Shown: positions 43,798 through 54,507, counted from the stretch's first letter. The stretch: 64,000 bases of DNA from Rhodobacteraceae bacterium HTCC2083 (GCA_000156115.1 DS995276.1:3814620-3878619), one strand, 5' to 3'. A program made the numbers and translations. Notes: generated by a model from the letters alone, not told the origin.

Positions 43798-44979
43798 TTA
43801 GCGGTACTTAACAGTCACAAACTCGCCGCCTTCGACTTTGAGGTGACGGTAGCTGCCCGCGCTCTCGCCATTGCCGATCATCTCGACTGCAGATGCGCCA
43901 ACATAGTCAACTTCGCCGCCGTCTTTGATGATCTGCAGCGCCTTCGCCAACTCGCCAGGGAAGATCTGCTCGCCCGGTGCGTTCGCAACGTCGAACACGT
44001 GATCCTTCAGATCGCCGCTTGCGGAGGAGCCCGCTTTTTGCATCGCAAGCATGATCAAAGCCGCCGCGTCATAGCTCTCTGGTGTGAACGGGGATGTACC
44101 GTCGAAACCAGCCGCTGTCGCCATTTCCGCATAGGTAGCAGCACCCGTGCTGTCCGTACCCGCAACCTGACCGAATGAGCCGTTCAACGCATCGCCGATT
44201 GTCAGGATGTTGTCACCGATCATGCCGCCCGGAAGAACAAAACGATCCCAAGCACCAGTGTCGATGGAGCCCTCGATGATGCCACGACCACCTTGATCAA
44301 GGTAGCCAGCAACAACCAAGATGTCGCCGCCAGCAGATGCGAGTGTGCCAACCTCGGAAGAATAGTCCGCTTTGCCGTCTTCATGGCTGATGTTGACTGT
44401 GATCTCACCGCCGGCCGCTTCGAATGCGGAAACGAACGCGTCCGCCAAACCCTTGCCGTAGTCGTTGTTTGTATATGTCAGAGCGACGGACTTGATGCCT
44501 TCTTCGATTAAGATATCAGTCATGACCTGACCTTCACGGGCATCAGACGGTGCTGTGCGGAAGAACAGACCGTCGTCCTCAGCCGTGGAGAGCGCTGGGG
44601 ATGTCGCGGATGGTGAAACCATCACTATGCCGTTCGCACGTGCAACGTTCTGCAGAACCGCACCTGTTACACCAGAGCAGTCCGCGCCGACGATCGCGTT
44701 CACTTTGTCCGCTGTCACCAAACGCTCTGCCGCCGCTGTGGCCGCTGCGGAATCGATGCATGTGCTGTCTGCGCGTACAGATGTCACCGTAGAGCCGCCC
44801 AGAAGCAGACCAGAGTCTGTCACTTCTTTCATTGCCAATTCTGCGCCAGCTGCCATTGGACCAGTCAGCGATTCAATCGGGCCTGTGAAACCGTAGATCA
44901 CGCCAAGCTTGATGTCTTCCGCGAAAGCAGCCGAGCACATTAGCGCTGATACGGCTGTTGCCGTCATTAGTGTTTTCAT
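43798..44979 (-). CDS. Branched-chain amino acid-type ABC binding protein (LivJ-like)
   Basis: 393 residues from ATG 44979, with GGGAGG upstream. Signal peptide MKTLMTATAVSALMCSAAFA, then a Peripla_BP_6 domain beginning DIKLGVIYGFTGPIESLTGPM; other landmarks are VNAIVGADCSGVTGAV, YTNNDYGKGLADAFV and the C-terminal FTPESYDAAALIMLAMQKAG. It would bind amino acids or amide/aromatic acids. No Liv permease or ATPase genes are in the window, so it either uses a transporter elsewhere or is an orphan. It is upstream of the kynureninase-like/cyclase gene. Confidence 0.9.
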   Translation of the reverse strand: MKTLMTATAVSALMCSAAFAEDIKLGVIYGFTGPIESLTGPMAAGAELAMKEVTDSGLLLGGSTVTSVRADSTCIDSAAATAAAERLVTADKVNAIVGADCSGVTGAVLQNVARANGIVMVSPSATSPALSTAEDDGLFFRTAPSDAREGQVMTDILIEEGIKSVALTYTNNDYGKGLADAFVSAFEAAGGEITVNISHEDGKADYSSEVGTLASAGGDILVVAGYLDQGGRGIIEGSIDTGAWDRFVLPGGMIGDNILTIGDALNGSFGQVAGTDSTGAATYAEMATAAGFDGTSPFTPESYDAAALIMLAMQKAGSSASGDLKDHVFDVANAPGEQIFPGELAKALQIIKDGGEVDYVGASAVEMIGNGESAGSYRHLKVEGGEFVTVKYR

Positions 44980-45131
44980 GATGTTTCCTCCCAAGGAACA
45001 ATATTGATGATCGCACCATGCATGGAGTGCGTGCGACTCGCAAGCAATCTCACACCAAACACAGCGCGCGATTGCAAAACACACTGTTGCAGCGCATGTT
45101 CGGTGCGCAGAGATAGAAAAGGGCCTGTTTG

Positions 45132-45866
45132 ATGAACACAAAAGTCGCAGTCGTGACCGGCGCCGCGGGCGGCATGGGAAAAGCCTTTGTTCGCAAATTG
45201 ATAGCAGATGGATGCCGCGTTGCAGGGTTTGATATATCGCAGGATGGATTGGACGATTTGGGTGCTGAACTCGGGTCAGCTTTCTTAGGCATCCGCGCTG
45301 ATCTGACCGATCCTGATGCCGTTACGGCAAGCTTTGCAGCGGTTGCCACGGCCTTTGGCGGGCTTGATATTTTAGTGAACAATGCGGGCACCTGTTTCAT
45401 GTCAGAGTTCCCGAACATCCCCGCGGATGAGTTCAAACAGCAGATGGCGCTTAACTTTGAGACTGCCTTTCATTGTTGCCAAAACGCGGTGCCTTTGATG
45501 CTAGAACGCGATGGCGTGAAGAAGATAATCAACATTTCATCCAATGGCGCGTATAATTTTGATGTCTTCGACCCGCCGCCATATCGTGCGAGCAAAGCCG
45601 CGCTTGATACGCTGACCAAAGACCTTGCACGGCGCTACGCTACCGATAAGATTTGCGTCAATTCAATTGCCCCCGCGATGACAGAAACGCCCTTGTTTGG
45701 GGTGCTTTCTGACGCGGTGCTCGCCAAAGCAATCGCGCAGATGCCTCATGGTCATGCAATGCAGCCGGAACAAATCGCTGGCTGGGTTGGCTTCCTTGCA
45801 GGGCCGATGGGGGATGTGTCCAGCGGCAATGTGTTCATCCTGAACCAAGGGCGCGATGTGCGTTAA
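45132..45866 (+). CDS. Short-chain dehydrogenase/reductase
   Basis: 244 residues from ATG 45132. Cofactor motif VVTGAAGGMGKAF, NNAG box (ILVNNAGTCF), catalytic Ser in INISSNGAY and active-site Y-x-x-x-K in PPPYRASKAALDTL. It would oxidise or reduce an alcohol or ketone with NAD(P). It is divergent from the LivJ-like gene and converges with the hydrolase gene, overlapping by four bases. Substrate unknown. Confidence 0.9.
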   Translation: MNTKVAVVTGAAGGMGKAFVRKLIADGCRVAGFDISQDGLDDLGAELGSAFLGIRADLTDPDAVTASFAAVATAFGGLDILVNNAGTCFMSEFPNIPADEFKQQMALNFETAFHCCQNAVPLMLERDGVKKIINISSNGAYNFDVFDPPPYRASKAALDTLTKDLARRYATDKICVNSIAPAMTETPLFGVLSDAVLAKAIAQMPHGHAMQPEQIAGWVGFLAGPMGDVSSGNVFILNQGRDVR

Positions 45867-46636
45867 GTGAAGTATTCCGGTGTCTTGCGCAGTGTTGGCC
45901 ACTGCGCGGGGCAATGCCCGTAAATGATCTCTGCGCCCTGATCTTTTGCCAATTTAATCAGACGGTTACCGCTTTCAATTGCTAAGCCCTCATTCCAAGA
46001 GCCTTCGAATTTTTCATCAACTTCCGCAGGCCGTGAAATAGCATCACTGACAAGCAACATCGGCCCGCTATTTGGTAAATCAACCAGAATCGCCAATTGG
46101 CCAGGTGCGTGGCCTGGTACCAACAGCACCCGCAAATTCGGTCCCAGACCGATATCACCCTCGACCAACAGATACTTCCGATCCGGCCAATCCATGGGCT
46201 TGACGTCACCCCAATAGAGGGGCTTCGCAAGGTTTCGTTCTGCTTTAGCAATCAAGATCGGCACATTCGGAAAATCGCAAAGCCCACCGACGTGATCGAT
46301 ATGCGTGTGGGTCATAATCAACAGATCAATGTCAGCCATTGCAACGCCCGCCTTCGCTAATTGCGTCTTTGGCAGGTTGTCACGGGTTAGCTCCAGAACC
46401 TCGCCAAATCCGCCAAGCTTGTCCTCGAGCGATGCCGCCTCAACATCCTCCGCATATTTTTGTGGGAACCCTGTGTCGACCAAGATCCGCTCTCCCCGAT
46501 CGGTCACCATCAGGAACCCACAGATCCCAATCACGCGCCCGTTCGCGTGTACTTTGAACAACCCGTAATCAAGCACATGCAGTTGCTGCACTTGCCCCTT
46601 GATGAAACCTGTCGGACTCACGATGCTCTCTCCCAA
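45863..46636 (-). CDS. Metallo-beta-lactamase-fold hydrolase (AHL lactonase-like)
   Basis: 257 residues. The zinc motif is MTHTHIDHVGG, with later ligands in VPGHAPGQLAI, LVSDAIS and IYGHCPAQW. The order and spacing fit the N-acyl homoserine lactonase family (AttM/AiiA type), but this fold covers many lactonases and esterases. No signal peptide. It is divergent from the aminotransferase gene by 30 bases. Quorum-quenching activity is possible but should not be assumed. Confidence 0.82.
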   Translation of the reverse strand: MGESIVSPTGFIKGQVQQLHVLDYGLFKVHANGRVIGICGFLMVTDRGERILVDTGFPQKYAEDVEAASLEDKLGGFGEVLELTRDNLPKTQLAKAGVAMADIDLLIMTHTHIDHVGGLCDFPNVPILIAKAERNLAKPLYWGDVKPMDWPDRKYLLVEGDIGLGPNLRVLLVPGHAPGQLAILVDLPNSGPMLLVSDAISRPAEVDEKFEGSWNEGLAIESGNRLIKLAKDQGAEIIYGHCPAQWPTLRKTPEYFT

Positions 46637-46666
46637 TGATGTCGCTCAGGAAAGTCAGGCCACCCT

Positions 46667-47803
46667 ATGAAAGTCAAGATTCACACGCTGTTTGAGTATC
46701 TATTGGAGACCACAGAAGCAGATCCAGAAGCGTTCGTTGGCTTTTCCCTGTCGAAATCTCCAGTGCTTGGCGATTATCTGGCGGATCTTGATCCCGATCT
46801 TTCGCTTGATTGGAATGGCCGCTCTTTTCGCGGTCTACCTGAATTGCGCACCCATGTGTTGCGACAAGCGAACCTTGCTGACTCCTGCGACATTGATGAT
46901 GTGTTGATCACGGCCGGGGCAGCGGAGGCGAATTATCTTGCTTTGCGCCAGTTGCTGGAACCGGGCGATGAGATCGTCATTGAAAAACCCGGCTGGCCGC
47001 AAGCCGAGGTCATGGCCTTGGCGCAGGGCGCTGATATCAAAACGGTGTTTCGCCATGAGGCTGCTGATTGGGCCTTGGATCTGGATGAACTTTGCAGCTT
47101 GCTAACACCCAAAACCAAGTTGATTTTTCTGACTAACCCCAACAACCCAACGGGCCGCTTGCTTAGCCCAGAAGAGCTGACGGAGATCGTCGACATTGCA
47201 CGTTCGGTTGGGGCGTGGTTGATCGTTGATGAGGTCTACGCCGGTCTCGAGTGGGATGCCCCCCGCCCCACATCTATCGCAGCGCTTTATGAGCGCGGCA
47301 TCACGACGGGCAGCGTTTCTAAGGCGCTTGGCCTGCAAGGCTTGCGCACGGGGTGGATGATCTGTCGCGATCCTGACTTGATCATGGACGCTGTAATTTT
47401 ACGTGAAAATTCAAGCGAGATCATGAACATATTAGGCGAAGTTATCGCCGAAATAGCGCTGCGACCTGATCGCTATGCTACAATCCTCACTGGTGCGCGC
47501 AAAGCTGGTCAGGCCAATCTTGAGGTGCTCAATTCATTCATCAAAAACCAACCGCTGTTGTCGTGGATACCGCCGCAAGCAGGGCTTATCGGCCTCGCGA
47601 AACTAAGTGCCGATCTGAACGGCGACGACATCGCCAAACGCCTATTAGAACCGCCCTATAAGACCTTTTTACTACCCGGATCCGCCTATGATCAACCGCA
47701 CCATATTCGTGTTGGCGTCGGGGGCGGAGAAGAGGCCAATCTTGCCCTTGGTCTGTCGCGGTTAGACGCTTTACTTCGGACCTTTCAGGGAGGCCGATAC
47801 TAA
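46667..47803 (+). CDS. PLP-dependent aminotransferase, class I/II
   Basis: 378 residues. Landmarks: VLITAGAAEANYLAL, EKPGWPQAEVM, LTNPNNPTGRLLS, VDEVYAGLEWD and the PLP Lys in TGSVSKALGLQGLRTGW. This subgroup resembles capreomycidine-synthase or tyrosine/alanine-type aminotransferases. It would transfer amino groups or eliminate from an amino acid. Together with the kynureninase-like, SDR and lactonase-like genes it suggests catabolism of an amino acid derivative. Substrate not determinable. Confidence 0.87.
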   Translation: MKVKIHTLFEYLLETTEADPEAFVGFSLSKSPVLGDYLADLDPDLSLDWNGRSFRGLPELRTHVLRQANLADSCDIDDVLITAGAAEANYLALRQLLEPGDEIVIEKPGWPQAEVMALAQGADIKTVFRHEAADWALDLDELCSLLTPKTKLIFLTNPNNPTGRLLSPEELTEIVDIARSVGAWLIVDEVYAGLEWDAPRPTSIAALYERGITTGSVSKALGLQGLRTGWMICRDPDLIMDAVILRENSSEIMNILGEVIAEIALRPDRYATILTGARKAGQANLEVLNSFIKNQPLLSWIPPQAGLIGLAKLSADLNGDDIAKRLLEPPYKTFLLPGSAYDQPHHIRVGVGGGEEANLALGLSRLDALLRTFQGGRY

Positions 47804-47978
47804 GCATTGGATTTAGCAAACTCACCCAAATATATCCCCTTTGGTTGGGCCAACCTCTACATTAGGTAGGTGGCCCGACAACGCCTGTTTACGAATAATC
47901 AGGATATTAGGACTAAGTTGCGTAGACTTTTGCCCCGCTAAGCCAGGGTTTATGCGCATTATTACAAGGGCTTTTGGT

Positions 47979-49142
47979 ATGACTCGTTTTATTGTTTCTT
48001 TCGCGCTCCTCGCTTGCCTTGCAGGCTGTGTAGACGGGGCAAACCCGTTCGACGAAGACGAGGCAACCGACACGTCATCAACAGATACCACTGATACAGG
48101 CACAGACAGTTCAGATACGGACAGTTCTGACACAGATGCCGATACTGAAACCAGTGAGACCGACGAAGAAACTGAAACTGATCCCGTCGTACCAATCGTC
48201 TCAAGCGTAAGCAGATTGCCCGGAACAGAGAACCCGACTTCTGCCTCAGCGATCTTTCGTTCAGAAGCACGCTCTGACTCGGGAGGATCCGTTGGAAACG
48301 GATATGCACGCGGGTTCGTGTACAACAGCGATGCCGACACGTTTACCGTGGACAACGTCGCTTTCGACGGTGACAGCCCCTACACTGCGGTCTTCAACGA
48401 TGATGGCACCACCAGATTAGGGGTCGGCCCCTTTAGTGTGTTCGAAGCACCTGCGAGCGCAACCGACGCGCTTACACTTACGACGGTTAACCAACTTGTG
48501 GATTATCGGGCTCTCTACGCTGTTGGCCCTGACGGAAACACGTCAATCGCGATCGTGCGCACTGGGGCATATATTGAGTACGGTTATGGCGGCTACCTAT
48601 ATCAACGAGATGGCGACGTTACTTTGCCGACCAGCGGGCAAGGTGTTTTTACGGGCACCGACAATTACGGTGGCTTGCGCGACTTTGACGGGCGTGGAGG
48701 CTTGGAATATGTCAAAGGCGACATGAGAGTTGAGATTGATTTTGACGATTTCAATGACGGTGCAGGCGTTCGCGGTAACGTGACCAACCGCCAAGTGTAT
48801 AATATTGACGACATTACAAATGTCCAAACGCTTGCAGAACCTGATCCCGGTAACGTGACTCAAGATATTCTTGATGCCATGGGCGGCGGCGCAACTGAGT
48901 TGCCTATCCTGAAATTTAAAATTGGACCTGGTGTCATGGATGCGAACGGCGAACTTCAGGGCGAAATATTCTCAGCTAGTTCTGACGCTAGTACCACCCT
49001 AGAGAGCGGCAACTATTACGCCATCCTCTCCGGGGACGATGCAACAACTATCACGGGAATAGTTGTGGTGACGGGGTCAGATCCGCGATATACAGGGATC
49101 ACTTATAGAGAGACGGCCGGCTTCTTCGCAGTTCGTCAATAG
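47979..49142 (+). CDS. TbpB-like surface lipoprotein, Slam cargo candidate
   Basis: 387 residues from ATG 47979 (AAGGG nine bases before); an ATG at 47952 has a poorer site. A lipoprotein signal ends L-A-G-C17. Residues about 24-72 are a low-complexity linker of Asp, Thr, Ser and Glu. The C-terminal part has transferrin-binding-protein B barrel features: GVFTGTDNYGGLRDFDG, MRVEIDFDDFNDGAGVRGNV, NGELQGEIFSA and the final AGFFAVRQ. Such lipoproteins are exposed on the outer membrane by Slam proteins, and a Slam gene follows by 41 bases. Ligand unknown. Confidence 0.82.
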   Translation: MTRFIVSFALLACLAGCVDGANPFDEDEATDTSSTDTTDTGTDSSDTDSSDTDADTETSETDEETETDPVVPIVSSVSRLPGTENPTSASAIFRSEARSDSGGSVGNGYARGFVYNSDADTFTVDNVAFDGDSPYTAVFNDDGTTRLGVGPFSVFEAPASATDALTLTTVNQLVDYRALYAVGPDGNTSIAIVRTGAYIEYGYGGYLYQRDGDVTLPTSGQGVFTGTDNYGGLRDFDGRGGLEYVKGDMRVEIDFDDFNDGAGVRGNVTNRQVYNIDDITNVQTLAEPDPGNVTQDILDAMGGGATELPILKFKIGPGVMDANGELQGEIFSASSDASTTLESGNYYAILSGDDATTITGIVVVTGSDPRYTGITYRETAGFFAVRQ

Positions 49143-49183
49143 CTCTCACGAGATTGCATTAATTCTGTGCCTAGGTCTGTATT

Positions 49184-50572
49184 ATGTTTTTGTCTAATCG
49201 TCCTTTTGTAGCGCTCGCGCTGGTTATATTTACCCTTTCTGCCCCCTTGAACGCTGCAAATGCTCAGACCGCTGTAAGCGTTGACGTTACTCCAGATCAG
49301 CTTCGTATCATGGCAGCCAATTCAATCGTTAATGGTAATCCCACGCAGGGATACGAAATGGCGCAAGCGCTGTTGGCGCGAGATCCAAACGATGTCGAAG
49401 CCCTCATTATTCGCGCACGCGCCGCGCGCGATCTTGGCAAGCTGACTGAAGCGCTCAGCACCGCACGCAAAGCTTGGTTCGGTGCCCAAAACGCATCAGA
49501 ACGCTTTGGGGCCTCTATGGTCATGGCACAAACGCTCTCGACAAATGGGGCGAAAACACGTGCGCAACTCTGGCTGCGCCGTGCCGCGCAAAACGCGCCC
49601 AGTGAAGAATTCAAGCAAGTCGCTGTACGCGATTTTCGTTACGTGCAGCGCACCAACCCTTGGTCGACGGAGCTCAGCTTTTCCGCCTCGCCCAGCTCCA
49701 ATATCAACAACGGCAGTACGCGCACAACGACGCGGCTCTTTGATTTGCCGTTTGAGTTTCAGCTCAGCGGTACCGCACGTGCCTTGTCAGGCGTTCAATA
49801 TAATGCTGGTATTGCAACACGTTACAGACTTTCCGAATCCGAACGCGCTCAGAATGATCTGCTCCTAAGACTTGATCACCGCACCTACACGATGAGTTCT
49901 GAAGCCAAAACTCTTGCCCCCAACGCGAAAGGGTCTGATTTTGCTTTTTCGTCTGCAGCGCTGTCCTACATTCGACGCGGCTTTACAGGTGCCGGAAGTG
50001 ATTTGCCTTATCAGATCGAAATAACTGGCGGGCGTACTTGGTACGCACAACAGCCTTTCATGCAATATGCCCGCGCGAGCGTAACACAGAATTATATCTT
50101 TAGAGCCGGCAGCTTTGTTTTCGCTGGGTTGGCCCGTGAGAAACAGCAATCCCTGTCCGCGCGCCAAGATGCGGACAACTGGGGGCTCAGCGCAGGTTTG
50201 CGTTTGGGTCTCACAAATAAAGATCAACTGACGCTGAGTGCGAACGCCAAGAAAAGCAACTCCATCGATGCGGCGCTCGACTATGAGCAACTGACACTCG
50301 GCGCGCGTTATGCATTTGCTCGTCCAATTGCTGGCGTTTCGATTGATATGGGGCTGTCTATTAGTCGAAAGAACCATGAAACATCGCGATTTACGCGCTC
50401 TGGGCGTCAGGACAAGACGATATCTGCGGATGTGACCGGCGTGTTCAACCAGATTGAGTACTTCGGTTTCTCGCCCTCGCTTACGCTGTCTGCAAGCCAA
50501 ACGGACTCGAACATCGGTCTCTATGAGAGCCGCCAGTTTGGTGTGCGCGTGGGCATTCAATCCTCGTTCTGA
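49184..50572 (+). CDS. Slam-type surface lipoprotein assembly modulator (type XI secretion)
   Basis: 462 residues. A signal peptide ends near residue 27. Residues about 36-150 form helical TPR-like repeats (LLARDPNDVEALIIRARAARD, AQLWLRRAAQNAP). From about 165 a DUF560 beta-barrel begins with the hallmark ELSFSASPSSNINNGS and continues in alternating strands to a terminal Phe. Slam proteins move lipoproteins of the TbpB or HpuA type across the outer membrane. Its cargo candidate is directly upstream. Short aromatic ending and strands support an outer membrane location. Confidence 0.88.
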   Translation: MFLSNRPFVALALVIFTLSAPLNAANAQTAVSVDVTPDQLRIMAANSIVNGNPTQGYEMAQALLARDPNDVEALIIRARAARDLGKLTEALSTARKAWFGAQNASERFGASMVMAQTLSTNGAKTRAQLWLRRAAQNAPSEEFKQVAVRDFRYVQRTNPWSTELSFSASPSSNINNGSTRTTTRLFDLPFEFQLSGTARALSGVQYNAGIATRYRLSESERAQNDLLLRLDHRTYTMSSEAKTLAPNAKGSDFAFSSAALSYIRRGFTGAGSDLPYQIEITGGRTWYAQQPFMQYARASVTQNYIFRAGSFVFAGLAREKQQSLSARQDADNWGLSAGLRLGLTNKDQLTLSANAKKSNSIDAALDYEQLTLGARYAFARPIAGVSIDMGLSISRKNHETSRFTRSGRQDKTISADVTGVFNQIEYFGFSPSLTLSASQTDSNIGLYESRQFGVRVGIQSSF

Positions 50573-50655
50573 GACCGATAATTTGACGACATTGTCCTAA
50601 ACCTCTCGACAGCGAGGTTTGAGCCGCTACTCTTTTTCTAAACATAAAAGGAAGA

Positions 50656-51090
50656 ATGAGAATGCCGCTTAAATATCTACACACAATGGTTCGCGTGAAA
50701 GATCTGGAGGCTTCGATGGCGTTTTATCGCTTGTTAGGCCTTGTAGAAACCCGCCGGATGGATAGTGAACAGGGGCGGTTTTCACTTATTTTCATGGCAC
50801 CACCTGATCAGCCAGAATGTCCGGTTGAACTGACCTATAACTGGGACGGCGATGATGAATTGCCAACAGACGGACGCCATTTCGGTCACCTCGCCTATTC
50901 GGTTCCAGATATTCATGCGACCTGTCAGCATCTGATGGACAATGGGATTACGATCAACCGCCCACCGCGCGATGGCCGCATGGCATTTGTGCGCTCACCC
51001 GACAACATTTCGGTCGAGTTGTTGCAAGACGGCGACGCCCTAACACCCGCAGAACCATGGGTGAGCATGGAAAACAAAGGACATTGGTAA
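50656..51090 (+). CDS. gloA: Lactoylglutathione lyase-like VOC protein (glyoxalase I)
   Basis: 144 residues from ATG 50656 or the one at 50662, with AAGGAAG upstream. One VOC domain: LHTMVRVKDLEASMAFYRLLGL, CPVELTYNW, HFGHLAYSV and DNISVELLQ supply the metal His/Glu/His/Glu. Glyoxalase I converts the hemithioacetal of methylglyoxal and glutathione. The match to GloA is good, though other VOC enzymes share the fold. Confidence 0.87.
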   Translation: MRMPLKYLHTMVRVKDLEASMAFYRLLGLVETRRMDSEQGRFSLIFMAPPDQPECPVELTYNWDGDDELPTDGRHFGHLAYSVPDIHATCQHLMDNGITINRPPRDGRMAFVRSPDNISVELLQDGDALTPAEPWVSMENKGHW

Positions 51091-51184
51091 GTTTCTTTCG
51101 CTTGGCACAGACAGACACCAAATGTCGCTGCGCTATAGCTAAACAGCCGAACTTAAGGCATCTCACATCCGAGCAGGAGCAAAA

Positions 51185-51916
51185 GTGAGATATATCGCGA
51201 GCGCGCTGTTTGCTTGGTGCGCGCTTGCGCTACCCAGCGGTGCACAAGAACGGTGTCGCCAAGCGTTGGCGCTTGGTTTGGATGTCTCTGGTTCAGTCGA
51301 TAGTCGTGAATACCGGATGCAACTTGACGGGCTCGCGTCCGCGTTTCAGGCCCCTGACGTCAAAGACGTTCTGCTTTCAATGCCGGACGCTCCCATACGT
51401 ATAGCGGTTTACGAGTGGAGTGGTGCGCAGGATCACATCCTACTTTTACCGTGGACAAGCGTGAAAGATGAAACCCGTCTTGCAGAAATAGCACAACGCC
51501 TGCGCAGAACTCAAAGAACCCCTTCCGATCAATCGACTGGACTTGGCAGTGCGATGCAATTTGGCGCACACCTACTGGAACAACAAAGCGCGTGCTGGAC
51601 AAAGACCTTGGATATTTCAGGCGATGGGAAATCTAATACAGGACCACATCCCAAAGACCTTGGGGATACGCCCTTCCCCAACATCACGATCAACGCATTG
51701 GTCATCGGTGCCGATGCACTGGATCATGGAGACAACCGCCAAGCTCAAGTAGGTGAGCTGTCCTCCTATTTCGAGGCTTACGTTCTGCGGGGGCCTACCA
51801 GCTTTGTCGAGGTCGCGCTAGGATTTGAAGACTACGAGGACGCAATGATCCGCAAGCTCAAACGAGAGCTGCAAGGCCTAATGCTGACCCGACATTTGCC
51901 CATCCAAAATCAGTAG
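51185..51916 (+). CDS. DUF1194 exported VWA-like protein
   Basis: 243 residues from GTG 51185, with GCAGGAG upstream. A signal peptide ends near SGAQ. The following DUF1194 domain has the MIDAS-type motif LGLDVSGSVDSREY, then DISGDGKSNTG and ITINALVIGAD. Such proteins bind divalent metal through the MIDAS site and are found in alphaproteobacteria, function unknown. It converges with the MarR-like gene, overlapping by seven bases. Confidence 0.86.
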   Translation: MRYIASALFAWCALALPSGAQERCRQALALGLDVSGSVDSREYRMQLDGLASAFQAPDVKDVLLSMPDAPIRIAVYEWSGAQDHILLLPWTSVKDETRLAEIAQRLRRTQRTPSDQSTGLGSAMQFGAHLLEQQSACWTKTLDISGDGKSNTGPHPKDLGDTPFPNITINALVIGADALDHGDNRQAQVGELSSYFEAYVLRGPTSFVEVALGFEDYEDAMIRKLKRELQGLMLTRHLPIQNQ

Positions 51917-52419
51917 ATATAGCGGATTTGATCCGTCCAATACCGCTCCATCCGTTTGAGAGAACCTGTAATGTCGATCAACCCTTCAGGACCCAGTACA
52001 CCTTTGCTCTGCAGACCTTCTGCATGGCGTTCAAACAGTTCTGACACGATATCGCGCACCTCACGACCCTTTGGGGTTAGTTTCACACGCACGGAGCGGC
52101 GGTCAATTTCGCATCGTTGGTGATGCATGAAATCCATCTCAACCAGCTTCTTAAGATTATAACTGACATTAGAGCCCTGATAATAACCGCGCGACTTCAA
52201 TTCGCCTGCGGTTACTTCATTATCGCCGATGTTGAACAAAAGCAGCGCCTGAACTGCGTTGATCTCTAACATATTGACGCGCTCAAACTCGTCCTTGATC
52301 ACATCCAGCAAAAGCCGGTGCAATCGTTCCACAAGCGCGAGCGCCTCTAGATACCCTGTGATAAACCCTTTGTCCGTTCCGGTCTTCAGATCATTCTGGA
52401 CGACGCTATGTATGCTCAT
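51910..52419 (-). CDS. MarR-type winged-helix regulator
   Basis: 169 residues. A winged helix occupies about 45-140, with VQALLLFNIGDNEVTAGELKSR, then YYQGSNVSYNLKKLVEMDFM (recognition helix) and the wing CEIDRRSVRVKLTPKGREV. An alphaproteobacterial regulator of this type, LdtR, controls cell-wall L,D-transpeptidases; the similarity is from memory and tentative. Targets unknown. Confidence 0.82.
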   Translation of the reverse strand: MSIHSVVQNDLKTGTDKGFITGYLEALALVERLHRLLLDVIKDEFERVNMLEINAVQALLLFNIGDNEVTAGELKSRGYYQGSNVSYNLKKLVEMDFMHHQRCEIDRRSVRVKLTPKGREVRDIVSELFERHAEGLQSKGVLGPEGLIDITGSLKRMERYWTDQIRYIY

Positions 52420-52492
52420 TCTCGACTCCGATTAACTACTCGGACCAACAATGAGATAAATTCACAAATATTCGGTTAAAGTTGAAAGCCCA

Positions 52493-52753
52493 TTACTTTT
52501 GAAAGGTTTGCGCGATGTCTGCCAGCATATCTGTGAATTTTTCAGGCGGCACAGTCTGCCCCGTCACCCAAGAATACAAATCCTGATCATTCTCATTCAG
52601 CAACGTGTCATAGAGCGTGATATCCGACTCGCTCATCTGCGCAAGCGAGTTATCGGCATAGGCAGAGAGGATGATGTCCATCTCTTTAATCCCGCGCCGC
52701 ATGGAGCGCATTTTCAGGCGTTTGATACGGGTGTCAGACGTCTCGGGCATCAT
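52493..52753 (-). CDS. sdhE: SdhE, FAD assembly factor of succinate dehydrogenase
   Basis: 86 residues, the normal length. RIKRLKMRSMRRGIKEMDIIL contains the RGxxE motif needed to attach FAD to SdhA, and the C-terminal part reads DLYSWVTGQTVPP. It may start at either of two adjacent ATGs; the first overlaps the stop of the XRE gene. Coupling with a HTH regulator is often seen in Rhodobacterales. Confidence 0.93.
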   Translation of the reverse strand: MMPETSDTRIKRLKMRSMRRGIKEMDIILSAYADNSLAQMSESDITLYDTLLNENDQDLYSWVTGQTVPPEKFTDMLADIAQTFQK

Positions 52754-53187
52754 GTGTCTTTCAAAGCCGCGCGCAGGCGTTTTTCCAAACGGCCCAATTT
52801 CTCTGAGGACTGGCTGATCGTCACGCGCAAATCCCGCATGTCGCGCAAAATGGTTGCCACATCTGCATCCGTTTCCGCAGCGTCTGCATTAGGCGCGTCC
52901 AAGCCTTCGCCCTCGCCGTTCATCAGCCACACCATCGACACGTTCAACACACCCGCCATGATAGACAGATGGTTCGCGCGCGGTTCGGACAAATCCTGCT
53001 CCCAAGAGCGCAGCGTGCTGGCGCGAATACCAAGCCGACGTGCCATCAGTGCTTGGCTCATTTGGGCATATTCGCGCGCGGCGGCCAAACGATCGCCAAA
53101 CGTCGCAGCATCTGGTCCGTACCAGTCTTCCGCGGGCATATCGATTGTCGTCAACGGCTTTGCGTTTAAGGCTTCGAGGTCATCCAA
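52750..53187 (-). CDS. XRE-type HTH regulator
   Basis: 145 residues. The helix-turn-helix (about 30-85) reads FGDRLAAAREYAQMSQALMARR, split here: recognition region RLGIRASTLRSWEQDLSEP. The last third is an amphipathic helix, probably a coiled coil (LRDMRDLRVTISQSSEKLGRLEKRL). It overlaps sdhE by four bases and is divergent from the aminotransferase gene. Targets unknown. Confidence 0.87.
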   Translation of the reverse strand: MDDLEALNAKPLTTIDMPAEDWYGPDAATFGDRLAAAREYAQMSQALMARRLGIRASTLRSWEQDLSEPRANHLSIMAGVLNVSMVWLMNGEGEGLDAPNADAAETDADVATILRDMRDLRVTISQSSEKLGRLEKRLRAALKDT

Positions 53188-53223
53188 GGGGCTTTCTCCT
53201 GCATCGGGGTCCAGAACGCTTGA

Positions 53224-54483
<1,260 letters not shown>

Positions 54484-54507
54484 CGAATAAACACGTGAGG
54501 GGCTGAT

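Noticed and set aside
45863-46636. Firm call as a quorum-quenching lactonase
   Set aside because: The metal motif is shared by many metallo-beta-lactamase-fold enzymes and no luxI/luxR gene is nearby.
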